63,373 bases of DNA from RFTU01 sp049423145 (lineage in GTDB: Bacteria > Pseudomonadota > Gammaproteobacteria > Burkholderiales > Burkholderiaceae_C): contig JBMSQF010000004.1 of the NCBI GenBank assembly GCA_049423145.1, positions 1 to 63,373 on the forward strand. The letters are read 5' to 3'. Below are positions 41,338-49,473 of the stretch, piece by piece. The notes under the pieces are model-generated. The model did not search any database and was not told where the DNA came from. It was given only the letters and a program-made list of their open reading frames with translations. The translations under genes and the position numbers were made by a program. The stretch's first letter is position 1; every line of letters starts with the position of its first letter.

Positions 41338-42144
41338 TCAGTAGGGCTGCTCCAAGGCCTGCAGCTCCGCAGGCTCGAACCCCGCCTGCCGCCGGGCTTC
41401 GAGATTGAAGGGTGGCTTCAAGCGGGGCGCCCCGTGCTCTCGGGCCAATGCCTGGAACTTCAGCAAGGGATCCAGACCTTGCTCGGTGCACAGCTCACGA
41501 AACCACCGATTCCCCACCTCGACGTGTCCGACCTCATCGCGCAGGATGATGTCCAGGATCTGAACCGCGCGTTCATCCCCGGCACGCCGCAATCGAGCCT
41601 GCATCGGTGGTGTGGCATCCAGCCCCCTGGCTTCCAGGAGGCGAGGCACCAGGGCCATCCGGGCCAGCGGGTCATGGGCCGTCTTGGCCGTCATGGACCA
41701 CAGGCCGTCATGGGCCTCGAAATCCCCATAGGCATATCCCAGCGAACGGAGGTGGTCCTGCAGCAGACTGAAGTGGAGTGCCTCCTCGCGGGCCACGCGC
41801 AACCAGTCCTCATAAAAGGCAGCAGGCAGCCCCGCAAAGCGCCACACCGCATCCAGTGCCAGGTTGATGGCATTGAATTCGATGTGTGTGACGGCGTGGA
41901 TCAGCGCCGCGTGGCCCGTCCCCGTCCCGGGTGTGCGGGGTGGCAGGTCGCGCGGGGCCACCAGTCGAGGGCGGTCCGGACGGCCCGGCAGACGGCTCGC
42001 TCCTTCTGGCTCCTCGATCACCGCTTGCGTGTCGAGCGTCAAGGCGCCGGCAAGCCAGGCGTCGTGCAAGGCCGCCACCTCTGAGGCCTTCAGATCGGGG
42101 TCCCGCAGGGCCAAGGCCCGCAGCGCACATGCTCTCATCTCCAT
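41338..42144 (-). CDS. DUF455 ferritin-like protein
   Basis: 268 residues from ATG 42144 (42138 also possible). The pattern AVTHIEFNAINLALDAVWRF, then REEALHFSLLQDHL, and DEVGHVEVGNRWFRELC gives the Glu/His pairs of a ferritin-like di-iron four-helix bundle, as in the DUF455 family. The role is unknown; the fold is related to tRNA-hydroxylase and rubrerythrin-like enzymes. It is divergent from the Hsp33 gene, with start codons only 16 bases apart. Confidence 0.85.
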   Translation of the reverse strand: MEMRACALRALALRDPDLKASEVAALHDAWLAGALTLDTQAVIEEPEGASRLPGRPDRPRLVAPRDLPPRTPGTGTGHAALIHAVTHIEFNAINLALDAVWRFAGLPAAFYEDWLRVAREEALHFSLLQDHLRSLGYAYGDFEAHDGLWSMTAKTAHDPLARMALVPRLLEARGLDATPPMQARLRRAGDERAVQILDIILRDEVGHVEVGNRWFRELCTEQGLDPLLKFQALAREHGAPRLKPPFNLEARRQAGFEPAELQALEQPY

Positions 42145-42160
42145 CCCTAGAATTATCGCG

Positions 42161-43132
42161 ATGTCGGAATTGCGCAAATTTCTTTTCGATGGGCTGCCGG
42201 TGCGCGGGATGCTCGTGTGTCTGACCGATGCCTGGCAGGACCTGCTCAAGCGTCGTGCGGGAGCGGATTCGGGTGCCTACCCGGCACCGGTTCGCAGTCT
42301 TTTGGGTGAAATGGCGGCTGCAGGCGTGCTGATGCAGTCGAACATCAAGTTCCAGGGGGCGTTGATCCTTCAGATGCAGGGCGATGGACCCGTGCGACTG
42401 GCCGTGGCGGAGGTTCAGCCCGACCTGAGCTTTCGTGCGACCGCCACGGTCCAGGGTGAGGTGCAGCAGGATGCCCGGCTCGAAGCCTTGCTCAATGTTC
42501 ATGGGCAGGGCCGATGCGCCATCACACTCGATCCCAAGGACCGGCTGCCGGGCCGGCAACCCTATCAGGGTGTCGTGCCGCTGCACGGTGACCAGCGCGA
42601 GCCTTTGCAGAATCTGTCGGAAGTCTTGGAGCACTACATGCTTCAGTCGGAACAGCTGGACACGAGGTTGGTGCTGGCGGCCAACGATGAGCGCGCTGCT
42701 GGCCTGTTGATCCAGCGCCTGCCCGTGGGCGGAGAGTCGAATATCGGTGGCGCGCACTGGAAAAGCGATGAAGAAGGCATCGGACAGTCTGAGGACTTCA
42801 ACCGGATCGCCCACTTGGCAGCCACGTTGACGCCCGAGGAATTGCTCTCCTTGGATGCCGACACCATCCTGCGCCGTCTCTTTTGGGAAGAGGACATCCG
42901 GCACTTCGAGCCCCTGCGCCCGCGATTCGCGTGCCGCTGTTCCCGTGACCGCGTCAAGCGCATGCTCAGTGGTCTGGGCGCCGAGGAGAGCAGAAGCATC
43001 CTGGCCGAGCAGGGCCGGGTAGACATCGGCTGTGAGTTCTGCGGTGCCCATTACGGGTTTGATGCGGTCGACGTGGAGCAGATGTTCACGCCGGGACCCG
43101 ATCAGCCCCCCTCATCCGACGCTGTTCAGTAG
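42161..43132 (+). CDS. hslO: Redox-regulated chaperone Hsp33
   Basis: 323 residues. The N-terminal half is the Hsp33 fold; near the C-terminus the zinc-binding redox switch is complete: Cys258-x-Cys260 and Cys291-x-x-Cys294. Under oxidative stress the cysteines form disulphides and the chaperone is activated. A TAGAAT box lies eight bases before the ATG, so transcription may start almost at the codon. Its stop overlaps the stop of the opposite-strand kinase by seven bases. Confidence 0.95.
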   Translation: MSELRKFLFDGLPVRGMLVCLTDAWQDLLKRRAGADSGAYPAPVRSLLGEMAAAGVLMQSNIKFQGALILQMQGDGPVRLAVAEVQPDLSFRATATVQGEVQQDARLEALLNVHGQGRCAITLDPKDRLPGRQPYQGVVPLHGDQREPLQNLSEVLEHYMLQSEQLDTRLVLAANDERAAGLLIQRLPVGGESNIGGAHWKSDEEGIGQSEDFNRIAHLAATLTPEELLSLDADTILRRLFWEEDIRHFEPLRPRFACRCSRDRVKRMLSGLGAEESRSILAEQGRVDIGCEFCGAHYGFDAVDVEQMFTPGPDQPPSSDAVQ

Positions 43133-43707
43133 AGGTTCAAGCGCCTGCGAACATGGGCCAGCGCATGGTCCAGGCGTTCGGAGCCCAGCCCTTGGACCGG
43201 ATCGGATTCGATGCGGGCCACCCGCAAGGCCTGCATCAACAGGTCGTGAACCGGTTCTCGCACATGGACCCCATCTCGTTGGTTGGGGTCGGGGATCCAG
43301 GGCAGGTCATTGGCGGTGACCAGTGTGACGGCATAGTCTCGTTGAGTGGACTGGGCTTGGACCATCAGCGAGTCGTCGTTGAAGAGAAACCGGCTGTAGA
43401 CCGCCGTCATCAGTGCGGTGGTGTCAGCCAACACGATGTCGTGGTCCTTGCAGGCGGCGGCGATCCGACGGGTCTGCTCAGCGGCGATGGCCGCTTGCTC
43501 CTCGCGCTGTGGGGTTCGCCCCTCGCGCTCGCACCACTCGCGAAGCCATTCGGAGACCCAGGTGCAGCGCAGTCCGTGACGGTCGGCCAGCCGCTGGGAC
43601 AGGTCCCGCGCGAGCGCCGTCTTGCCCGTGCTTTCAGCCCCCAGGAGCGCCACGACCCGTCCTGAGCTCAAGGCGACCCACGCCGCATGGCGCGCCTCCA
43701 CATCCAC
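43126..43707 (-). CDS. NadR-like ribosylnicotinamide kinase (ATP-binding)
   Basis: About 193 residues from GTG 43707; GTG 43701 and TTG 43671 (the last overlapping the pnuC stop) are alternatives. Walker A GAESTGKTALARDL and the region VSEWLREWCEREGRTPQREE match the C-terminal kinase domain of NadR. The N-terminal NMN adenylyltransferase and repressor domains are missing, so it is a stand-alone kinase converting nicotinamide riboside to NMN. Directly downstream of the riboside transporter PnuC, it completes a salvage pair. Confidence 0.82.
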   Translation of the reverse strand: MDVEARHAAWVALSSGRVVALLGAESTGKTALARDLSQRLADRHGLRCTWVSEWLREWCEREGRTPQREEQAAIAAEQTRRIAAACKDHDIVLADTTALMTAVYSRFLFNDDSLMVQAQSTQRDYAVTLVTANDLPWIPDPNQRDGVHVREPVHDLLMQALRVARIESDPVQGLGSERLDHALAHVRRRLNLY

Positions 43708-44330
43708 CAACCCCAAGCCGACATCAGCGCGAACAGGGTGTACAGCAGCACGGTTGGCCACAGACGCTGTTGCGCAAACAGCACCACGGCACTGCCGTTC
43801 ACGCCCAGCCATGCCAGCCAGTTGTCGCTGTACTTCCGCGCCAACAGCCAGGTGGCCACGAGGCTTCCCGCTGTGGGGAGTGCATCGGCATACGGCGACG
43901 GGTTGTCCGTGGTGCGTGCCAGCAGCGAGCCGATCAGTCCCCACAGCAACAGGGTGGCCCAAAGGGCGTTGCGCCGCACAGCAGCGGGGGCTGCTCTCGG
44001 ATGCCGTTCAAGATCCGGATGGGCCGGATCAAGCCCTTTCAGCGGGCGACCCACCCACTGCCACAGCCCCCAGCCCGCCATCAGCACGAACACTCCCTGC
44101 AGGGCCATCTGCCCATACAGATGCGAGTCGAAGAACACCAGGGCATACAGAAGCGAACTGGCGATGGCCAAGGGCCAGCCCCAGGCGCTGACGCGGGCAT
44201 TGCAGAGCACCATCGCCAGACCCAGAAGAGCGCCCATCCATTCGGCGCGGGTGACCGCGGCGCCCCACAGTTGAAAGTCGGCGACCTGCAAGGCGGCGCT
44301 CCAAGACGCCCAAGACTCGAGTTCGGCCAT
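43668..44330 (-). CDS. pnuC: Nicotinamide riboside transporter PnuC
   Basis: 220 residues with seven hydrophobic helices and the PnuC-type segments GWPLAIASSLLYALVFFDSHLYGQ and GWGLWQW, which hold the aromatic and Asn/Gln residues lining the substrate path in this family. It takes up nicotinamide riboside by facilitated diffusion, trapped by the kinase encoded next. Its ATG shares one base with the ftsB stop (TGATG). Confidence 0.9.
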   Translation of the reverse strand: MAELESWASWSAALQVADFQLWGAAVTRAEWMGALLGLAMVLCNARVSAWGWPLAIASSLLYALVFFDSHLYGQMALQGVFVLMAGWGLWQWVGRPLKGLDPAHPDLERHPRAAPAAVRRNALWATLLLWGLIGSLLARTTDNPSPYADALPTAGSLVATWLLARKYSDNWLAWLGVNGSAVVLFAQQRLWPTVLLYTLFALMSAWGWWMWRRAMRRGSP

Positions 44331-44605
44331 CAGCGCCGGGGTGTCACATGGATGTAGACCTCGTCGCGCTTGACCATGCCCAGTTCCGCGCGCGCCTTCT
44401 CTTCCACCATCTCCAGACCTTCGCGCAGGTCCTTCACCTCGGCTTGCACCTGCTCGTTGCGTGTCTTGGCCTCGTCAATCTGCCCCCGAACCTCATCGAG
44501 TTGCCCTTGCAGGCCCCGGACATGCAGAACGCCATTGCGGCTGAACCAGAGGTCAAGCTGTACCAGAACCAGCAGGGCGAGGAACAGTGCGGTGATCCAG
44601 CGCAT
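44330..44605 (-). CDS. ftsB: Cell division protein FtsB (septum formation initiator)
   Basis: 91 residues: short cytoplasmic start, one transmembrane helix (about 4-22, ITALFLALLVLVQLDLWF) and a long coiled coil (about 30-75), the FtsB/DivIC plan. It bridges FtsL and FtsQ at the divisome. It sits after eno as in most betaproteobacteria, with a 48-base gap, and its stop couples to pnuC. Confidence 0.94.
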   Translation of the reverse strand: MRWITALFLALLVLVQLDLWFSRNGVLHVRGLQGQLDEVRGQIDEAKTRNEQVQAEVKDLREGLEMVEEKARAELGMVKRDEVYIHVTPRR

Positions 44606-44653
44606 GATGGTTCAGGCCGGTTCCGGGCGTGGGGCGGGGCTCTGGCAGGCCAT

Positions 44654-45940
44654 TCAGCGCAGGTTGTAGAAGGCCGTGCGCCCGGGGTAGACCGCCACGT
44701 CACCGAGGTCTTCCTCGATGCGCAGTAATTGGTTGTACTTGGCCATCCGATCACTGCGGCTCAGAGAGCCTGTCTTGATCTGACCGGCATTGGTCCCCAC
44801 AGCGATATCGGCGATGGTGGAGTCCTCTGTCTCGCCGCTGCGGTGGCTGATCACGGCCGTGTAGCCGGCGCGCTTGGCCATCTCAATGGCCTGGAAGGTC
44901 TCGGTCAAGGTGCCGATCTGGTTGATCTTGATGAGGATGGCGTTCGCGATGCCCTTGTCGATGCCTTCCTTAAGGATCTTGGTGTTGGTGACGAACAGAT
45001 CGTCACCCACGAGTTGGACCGTCTTACCCAGTCGCTTCGTCAGATGGGCCCAGCCCTCCCAATCACCTTCATGCATACCGTCCTCGATGCTGATGATGGG
45101 GTACTTGTCCACCCATGTCGACAGCATGTCCGTCCAGGCTTCGGCCGAGAGCTGGATTCCGCCTTCGCCTTCCAGTACATAGTGGCCATCGTGATAGAAC
45201 TCGCTGGCCGCGCAGTCCAGGGCGAGTGCGATCTGCTCGCCCGGGGTGTAGCCGGCCTTGTCGATGGCCTCCAGGATCATCTGGATAGCGGCTTCGTGGT
45301 TGGCCACGCTCGGGGCAAACCCGCCCTCATCACCGACCGCGGTGCTGATGCCCTTGTCGTGCAGGATCTTCTTGAGAGCATGAAAGGTTTCGGCGCCCCA
45401 CCGCACGGCTTCGCGCAGAGAAGATGCCCCCACGGGCACGATCATCAGTTCCTGGAGATCCAGGCTGTTGTTGGCGTGCGCGCCGCCGTTGACCACATTC
45501 ATCATCGGCACCGGTAGTTGCACGCCCCCCATGCCACCGAAATAGCGGTACAGGGGAAGTCCGCTCTCCTCGGCGGCGGCCCGTGCCACCGCCATGGAGA
45601 CGGCCAACATCGAATTGGCGCCCAGCCGGCTCTTGTTGTCGGTGCCATCCAGGTCGATGAGCGTCTTGTCCAGGAAAGCCTGTTCAGAGGCATCCAGCCC
45701 CAGGACGGCTTCGGAAATCTCGGTGTTGATGTGCTCCACGGCACGCAGGACACCCTTGCCCAAGTAACGGCCCTTGTCGCCATCGCGCAGCTCAATGGCT
45801 TCGCGGCTGCCGGTGGAGGCGCCGGATGGCACGGCTGCGCGACCCATGGTGCCGGACTCCAGCAGCACATCGCACTCCACAGTGGGGTTGCCGCGGCTGT
45901 CCAGGATCTCACGTCCGACGATGTCGACGATGGCGCTCAT
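44654..45940 (-). CDS. eno: Enolase
   Basis: 428 residues. Classical motifs IVGREILDSRGNPTVE, GANSMLAVSMA and SHRSGETEDSTIADIAVG (catalytic and substrate-binding Lys/His region). It interconverts 2-phosphoglycerate and phosphoenolpyruvate. Phosphoenolpyruvate is the substrate of KdsA, encoded 23 bases upstream. Confidence 0.98.
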   Translation of the reverse strand: MSAIVDIVGREILDSRGNPTVECDVLLESGTMGRAAVPSGASTGSREAIELRDGDKGRYLGKGVLRAVEHINTEISEAVLGLDASEQAFLDKTLIDLDGTDNKSRLGANSMLAVSMAVARAAAEESGLPLYRYFGGMGGVQLPVPMMNVVNGGAHANNSLDLQELMIVPVGASSLREAVRWGAETFHALKKILHDKGISTAVGDEGGFAPSVANHEAAIQMILEAIDKAGYTPGEQIALALDCAASEFYHDGHYVLEGEGGIQLSAEAWTDMLSTWVDKYPIISIEDGMHEGDWEGWAHLTKRLGKTVQLVGDDLFVTNTKILKEGIDKGIANAILIKINQIGTLTETFQAIEMAKRAGYTAVISHRSGETEDSTIADIAVGTNAGQIKTGSLSRSDRMAKYNQLLRIEEDLGDVAVYPGRTAFYNLR

Positions 45941-45963
45941 ATCAACTCAACTCCCAATAGAAA

Positions 45964-46821
45964 TCAGCAGGAAAAATCGTTTTCAAGCAGCGTCTGGCGC
46001 TTGACCACCCGGTCGAGCTCCACGAGCTGCGTCAACAGCGCCTTCATGTGCTTGAGCGGCACCGCATTCGGACCGTCACTCAGGGCGCGCGCCGGGTCGG
46101 GATGGGTTTCCATGAAGAGACCTGAAATCCCGACAGCCACCGCGGCGCGGGACAGCACGGGAACGAACTCACGCTGTCCGCCAGACGAGGTTCCTTGACC
46201 GCCGGGCAACTGCACACTGTGGGTGGCGTCGAAAACCACCGGCGCGCCGGTTTCCCGCATGATGGCCAGTGAACGCATGTCGCTGACGAGGTTGTTGTAG
46301 CCGAAGCTCGCACCGCGCTCGCAGGCCATGAAGTTGTCCTCGGTCAGGCCCTTCTCGCGCGCCGCCGCGCGGGCCTTTTCGATGACATTCTTCATGTCAT
46401 GGGGCGCAAGGAACTGGCCCTTCTTGATGTTCACAGGCTTGCCGCTTTGCGCAACAGTGCGGATGAAATCCGTTTGCCGGCACAGGAAGGCAGGGGTCTG
46501 CAGCACATCCACCACGGCGGCCACTTCAGGCACCTCCTCTTCGGTATGCACGTCGGTGAGGATCGGCACCCCGAGTTGACGGCGCACTTCATCGAGGATG
46601 GCCAGACCGCGCGCGCGTCCCGGGCCCCTGAACGAGCTGCCGCTGGAGCGGTTGGCCTTGTCGTAGCTGCTTTTGAAGATGAAGGGAATGCCCAAGTCGC
46701 GTGTGATCTCCTGCAGGCGACCGGCGACCTCGAGTTGGAGTTCCGGGCTCTCCACCACACAAGGGCCTGCGATGAGGAAGAAAGGACGGTCGATCCCGAC
46801 CTCGAATCCACAGAGCTTCAT
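45964..46821 (-). CDS. kdsA: 3-deoxy-8-phosphooctulonate synthase
   Basis: 285 residues. Start FEVGIDRPFFLIAGPCVVES, the conserved FKSSYDKANRSS and DVHTEEEVPEV, and the metal-type Cys early in the sequence are typical of KdsA, which condenses phosphoenolpyruvate with arabinose 5-phosphate to Kdo 8-phosphate for lipopolysaccharide. The ATG overlaps the pyrG stop by four bases. Confidence 0.97.
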   Translation of the reverse strand: MKLCGFEVGIDRPFFLIAGPCVVESPELQLEVAGRLQEITRDLGIPFIFKSSYDKANRSSGSSFRGPGRARGLAILDEVRRQLGVPILTDVHTEEEVPEVAAVVDVLQTPAFLCRQTDFIRTVAQSGKPVNIKKGQFLAPHDMKNVIEKARAAAREKGLTEDNFMACERGASFGYNNLVSDMRSLAIMRETGAPVVFDATHSVQLPGGQGTSSGGQREFVPVLSRAAVAVGISGLFMETHPDPARALSDGPNAVPLKHMKALLTQLVELDRVVKRQTLLENDFSC

Positions 46822-48542
46822 ACGGCAGCCCCCGCCGGCTTGTTCGAACCCGTGCTTGGGGAAGCTGCGCTGCCCGCCTTGCCGGTTGTGGCCGCCGCCT
46901 GATCCGTCCGGTGGTCCAGCGCCGCCCGGACAAAGCTGATGAACAGAGGATGCCCGTCCCAGGGCGTGCTCTTGAATTCGGGATGGAACTGCACGCCCAC
47001 ATACCAGGGGTGAACCGATGGAGGCAATTCCACCATCTCCGTCAGTTTCTCGCGCTGCGTGATGGCTGAAATCACCAGGCCGGCTTGTTGCAGCCGGTCC
47101 AGGTAGCGCTCATTGGCCTCATACCGGTGGCGGTGCCGCTCGGTCACGACGGCGCCGTAGATTTCATGGGCCAGGGTGCCCGCCTTCACGTCTGAGCTCT
47201 GAGCGCCCAGGCGCATGGTCCCGCCCAGATCGGAATGGGCATCGCGCTTCTGGATGGTGCCATCACGGTCTTGCCACTCATCGATCAGGGCAATCACAGG
47301 GTGCGGTGTTTGGGTATCGAACTCCGTGCTGTTGGCTCCATCCAAGCCTGCCATATGGCGCGCGTATTCGATCGTGGCCACTTGCATACCCAGACAAATC
47401 CCGAGGTAGGGGATCCGCTGCTCACGGGCAAAGCGTGCCGCCAGGATCTTGCCTTCCACGCCCCGCTTGCCGAATCCGCCCGGCACCAGGACCGCGTCAA
47501 ACTGAGACAGCTGCGTCACGTTGTGGGGCGTCAAGGTCTCCGAATCGACATATTCGATGCGAACACGGGCCTGGTTGTGGATCCCGGCATGGCGAAGGGC
47601 CTCATTCAGCGACTTGTAGGAGTCCGACAGGTCGGTGTACTTGCCGCACATCGCAATCGTGACTTCCCGTGACGGGTGTTCCACCGCATGCACCAGGTCG
47701 TCCCATCGCTTGAGGTCGGCAGGGCGGGTCAGCAGCTGCAACTTCATGCAGATGAGCTCGTCCAGCCCTTGCTCGTGCAGCATGCGCGGCACCTTGTAGA
47801 TGGTGTCGACATCCCACATGCTGATCACGCCATGTGGAGGCACATTGGTGAACAGGGAAATCTTTTCGCTCTCGTCATCAGGCACGCGGCGATCGGCACG
47901 GCAGAGCAGGGCATCGGGCTGGATGCCGATCTCCCGCAGTTTTTGCACCGTGTGCTGCGTGGGCTTGGTCTTCAATTCACCCGCTGCAGCGATCCAGGGC
48001 AGGTAGGTCAGGTGGACGAACGCGGCATGGGCAGGGCCGAGTTTCAATGAGAGTTGACGAACCGCCTCCAGGAAGGGCAGGGACTCGATGTCGCCCACCG
48101 TTCCCCCGATCTCCACGATGGCCACGTCCACGGCATCGGCGGTTCCAAGACCAGCCCCGCGCTTGACGTAATCCTGGATCTCATTGGTGACATGTGGAAT
48201 CACCTGCACCGTTTTGCCGAGGTAGTCGCCACGCCGCTCCTTTTCCAACACGGACTTGTAGATTTGGCCGGTGGTGAAATTGTTGCTCTTCTTCATCCGC
48301 GTGGTGATGAAGCGCTCGTAGTGGCCGAGGTCGAGGTCGGTTTCTGCGCCGTCGTCGGTGACGAAGACCTCGCCATGTTGGAAGGGCGACATGGTGCCCG
48401 GGTCCACGTTGAGGTAGGGATCGAGCTTGATGAGGGTGACGCGCAGGCCGCGCGATTCGAGGATGGCGGCCAGCGACGCGGAGGCGATGCCCTTGCCCAA
48501 AGAGGACACCACGCCGCCGGTCACGAAGACGAACTTGGTCAT
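46818..48542 (-). CDS. pyrG: CTP synthase
   Basis: 574 residues from ATG 48542 (MTKFVFVTGGVVSSLGKG), the universal PyrG start; ATG 48575 is rejected. The synthetase domain (1-270) carries the P-loop-like SLGKGI, and the class I glutamine amidotransferase domain has the nucleophile in YLGICLGMQ and His/Glu in VQFHPEF. The C-terminus is extended by about 35 Ala/Thr/Gly-rich residues beyond the usual end. It makes CTP from UTP and glutamine and heads the pyrG-kdsA-eno-ftsB run. Confidence 0.97.
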   Translation of the reverse strand: MTKFVFVTGGVVSSLGKGIASASLAAILESRGLRVTLIKLDPYLNVDPGTMSPFQHGEVFVTDDGAETDLDLGHYERFITTRMKKSNNFTTGQIYKSVLEKERRGDYLGKTVQVIPHVTNEIQDYVKRGAGLGTADAVDVAIVEIGGTVGDIESLPFLEAVRQLSLKLGPAHAAFVHLTYLPWIAAAGELKTKPTQHTVQKLREIGIQPDALLCRADRRVPDDESEKISLFTNVPPHGVISMWDVDTIYKVPRMLHEQGLDELICMKLQLLTRPADLKRWDDLVHAVEHPSREVTIAMCGKYTDLSDSYKSLNEALRHAGIHNQARVRIEYVDSETLTPHNVTQLSQFDAVLVPGGFGKRGVEGKILAARFAREQRIPYLGICLGMQVATIEYARHMAGLDGANSTEFDTQTPHPVIALIDEWQDRDGTIQKRDAHSDLGGTMRLGAQSSDVKAGTLAHEIYGAVVTERHRHRYEANERYLDRLQQAGLVISAITQREKLTEMVELPPSVHPWYVGVQFHPEFKSTPWDGHPLFISFVRAALDHRTDQAAATTGKAGSAASPSTGSNKPAGAAV

Positions 48543-48621
48543 AGTCAACGACCCGACCGTGGCGCACCCGGGCACAAGGCGCAGCCGGGTTCGGGGGTCG
48601 GGGCCGAGGTGGAAATCGAAA

Positions 48622-49473
48622 TTATAGGGGCCGGGTCGGGGCCCTTCCCCCGTTCATCGCCTGCAACAGGTCCAGCACCCGCTGGGCCGTTTCCTCGGGG
48701 CGTTCCATGGGGAACAGATGCGTCCCCTCGATGGTCTGGAAGAAGGGGCCGGCCAGGCGACGGGAAGCGTGGACACCGCCCTGGCGCATTTCCCGGGACC
48801 GGGTGCCGGCGATGAAACCCATGGGGCACTGCAGGGGATGATGCTTGAGCATCCGTTCCAGGTTGTGGGGCAGGGTGTTGTAGATATGCGTCTCGATGTC
48901 GCGGTCGAAAGCCAGTTCGATCCCGTTTCCAGTGTCGACGAAGCCGTATTGCAGATAGTCGGCCAACACCCGCGGGTTCCACCGGGCAAAGGAGGCGCGC
49001 CGGGCGAAGTGGGCCTGCACGGCCTCGCGGCTGTCCCAGTGGTTGCGGCGCTTGCGGGTGAATCGCCCAGGTGACACCCGGCCGATCAGGCCGCTGGCCT
49101 TGATCACCTGCAGGCTGTGCGCCCGCCAGCCGGTGATTACCGGCGAGTCCAGCAGGACGGCGCCGCTCACACTGCGCGGCTTTCGGCAGGCCGCCATCAG
49201 GCTGAGCAGGCCGCCCAGGGAATGGCCCACCAGCCAGACCGGACCTGTGTCCACGCCGTCGATGAACGCGATCAGTTGATCGCGCAGGTGCGGCCAGTTG
49301 GAGGTCACCGGAAAACGCGGGTCATGCCCGAATCGATCGAGGGCCTCTACCCGCAGGCCAGCACGGCGCCAGACTTCGAACAAGGTGCTGTAGGTGGCCG
49401 CCGGGAAACCGTTGCCATGCGAGAAGACCAGCGTGCGAGGTGACGGTTGGTGTTCAGCCAGGCTCACGGCCAT
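48622..49473 (-). CDS. Alpha/beta-hydrolase
   Basis: 283 residues from ATG 49473, a start that overlaps the mutS end by 20 bases. FSHGNGFPAATY gives the oxyanion region, GHSLGG the nucleophile Ser, and GTHLFPMERPEE the terminal His. There is no signal peptide. Proteins of this type next to mutS are common in Burkholderiales, but the substrate is unknown. Confidence 0.88.
   Translation of the reverse strand: MAVSLAEHQPSPRTLVFSHGNGFPAATYSTLFEVWRRAGLRVEALDRFGHDPRFPVTSNWPHLRDQLIAFIDGVDTGPVWLVGHSLGGLLSLMAACRKPRSVSGAVLLDSPVITGWRAHSLQVIKASGLIGRVSPGRFTRKRRNHWDSREAVQAHFARRASFARWNPRVLADYLQYGFVDTGNGIELAFDRDIETHIYNTLPHNLERMLKHHPLQCPMGFIAGTRSREMRQGGVHASRRLAGPFFQTIEGTHLFPMERPEETAQRVLDLLQAMNGGRAPTRPL

Noticed and set aside
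48621..48626. TATAAT on the minus strand as the pyrG promoter -10 box
   Set aside because: No reasonable -35 at 16-18 bases, and it overlaps the stop of the hydrolase gene; not claimed as a promoter.
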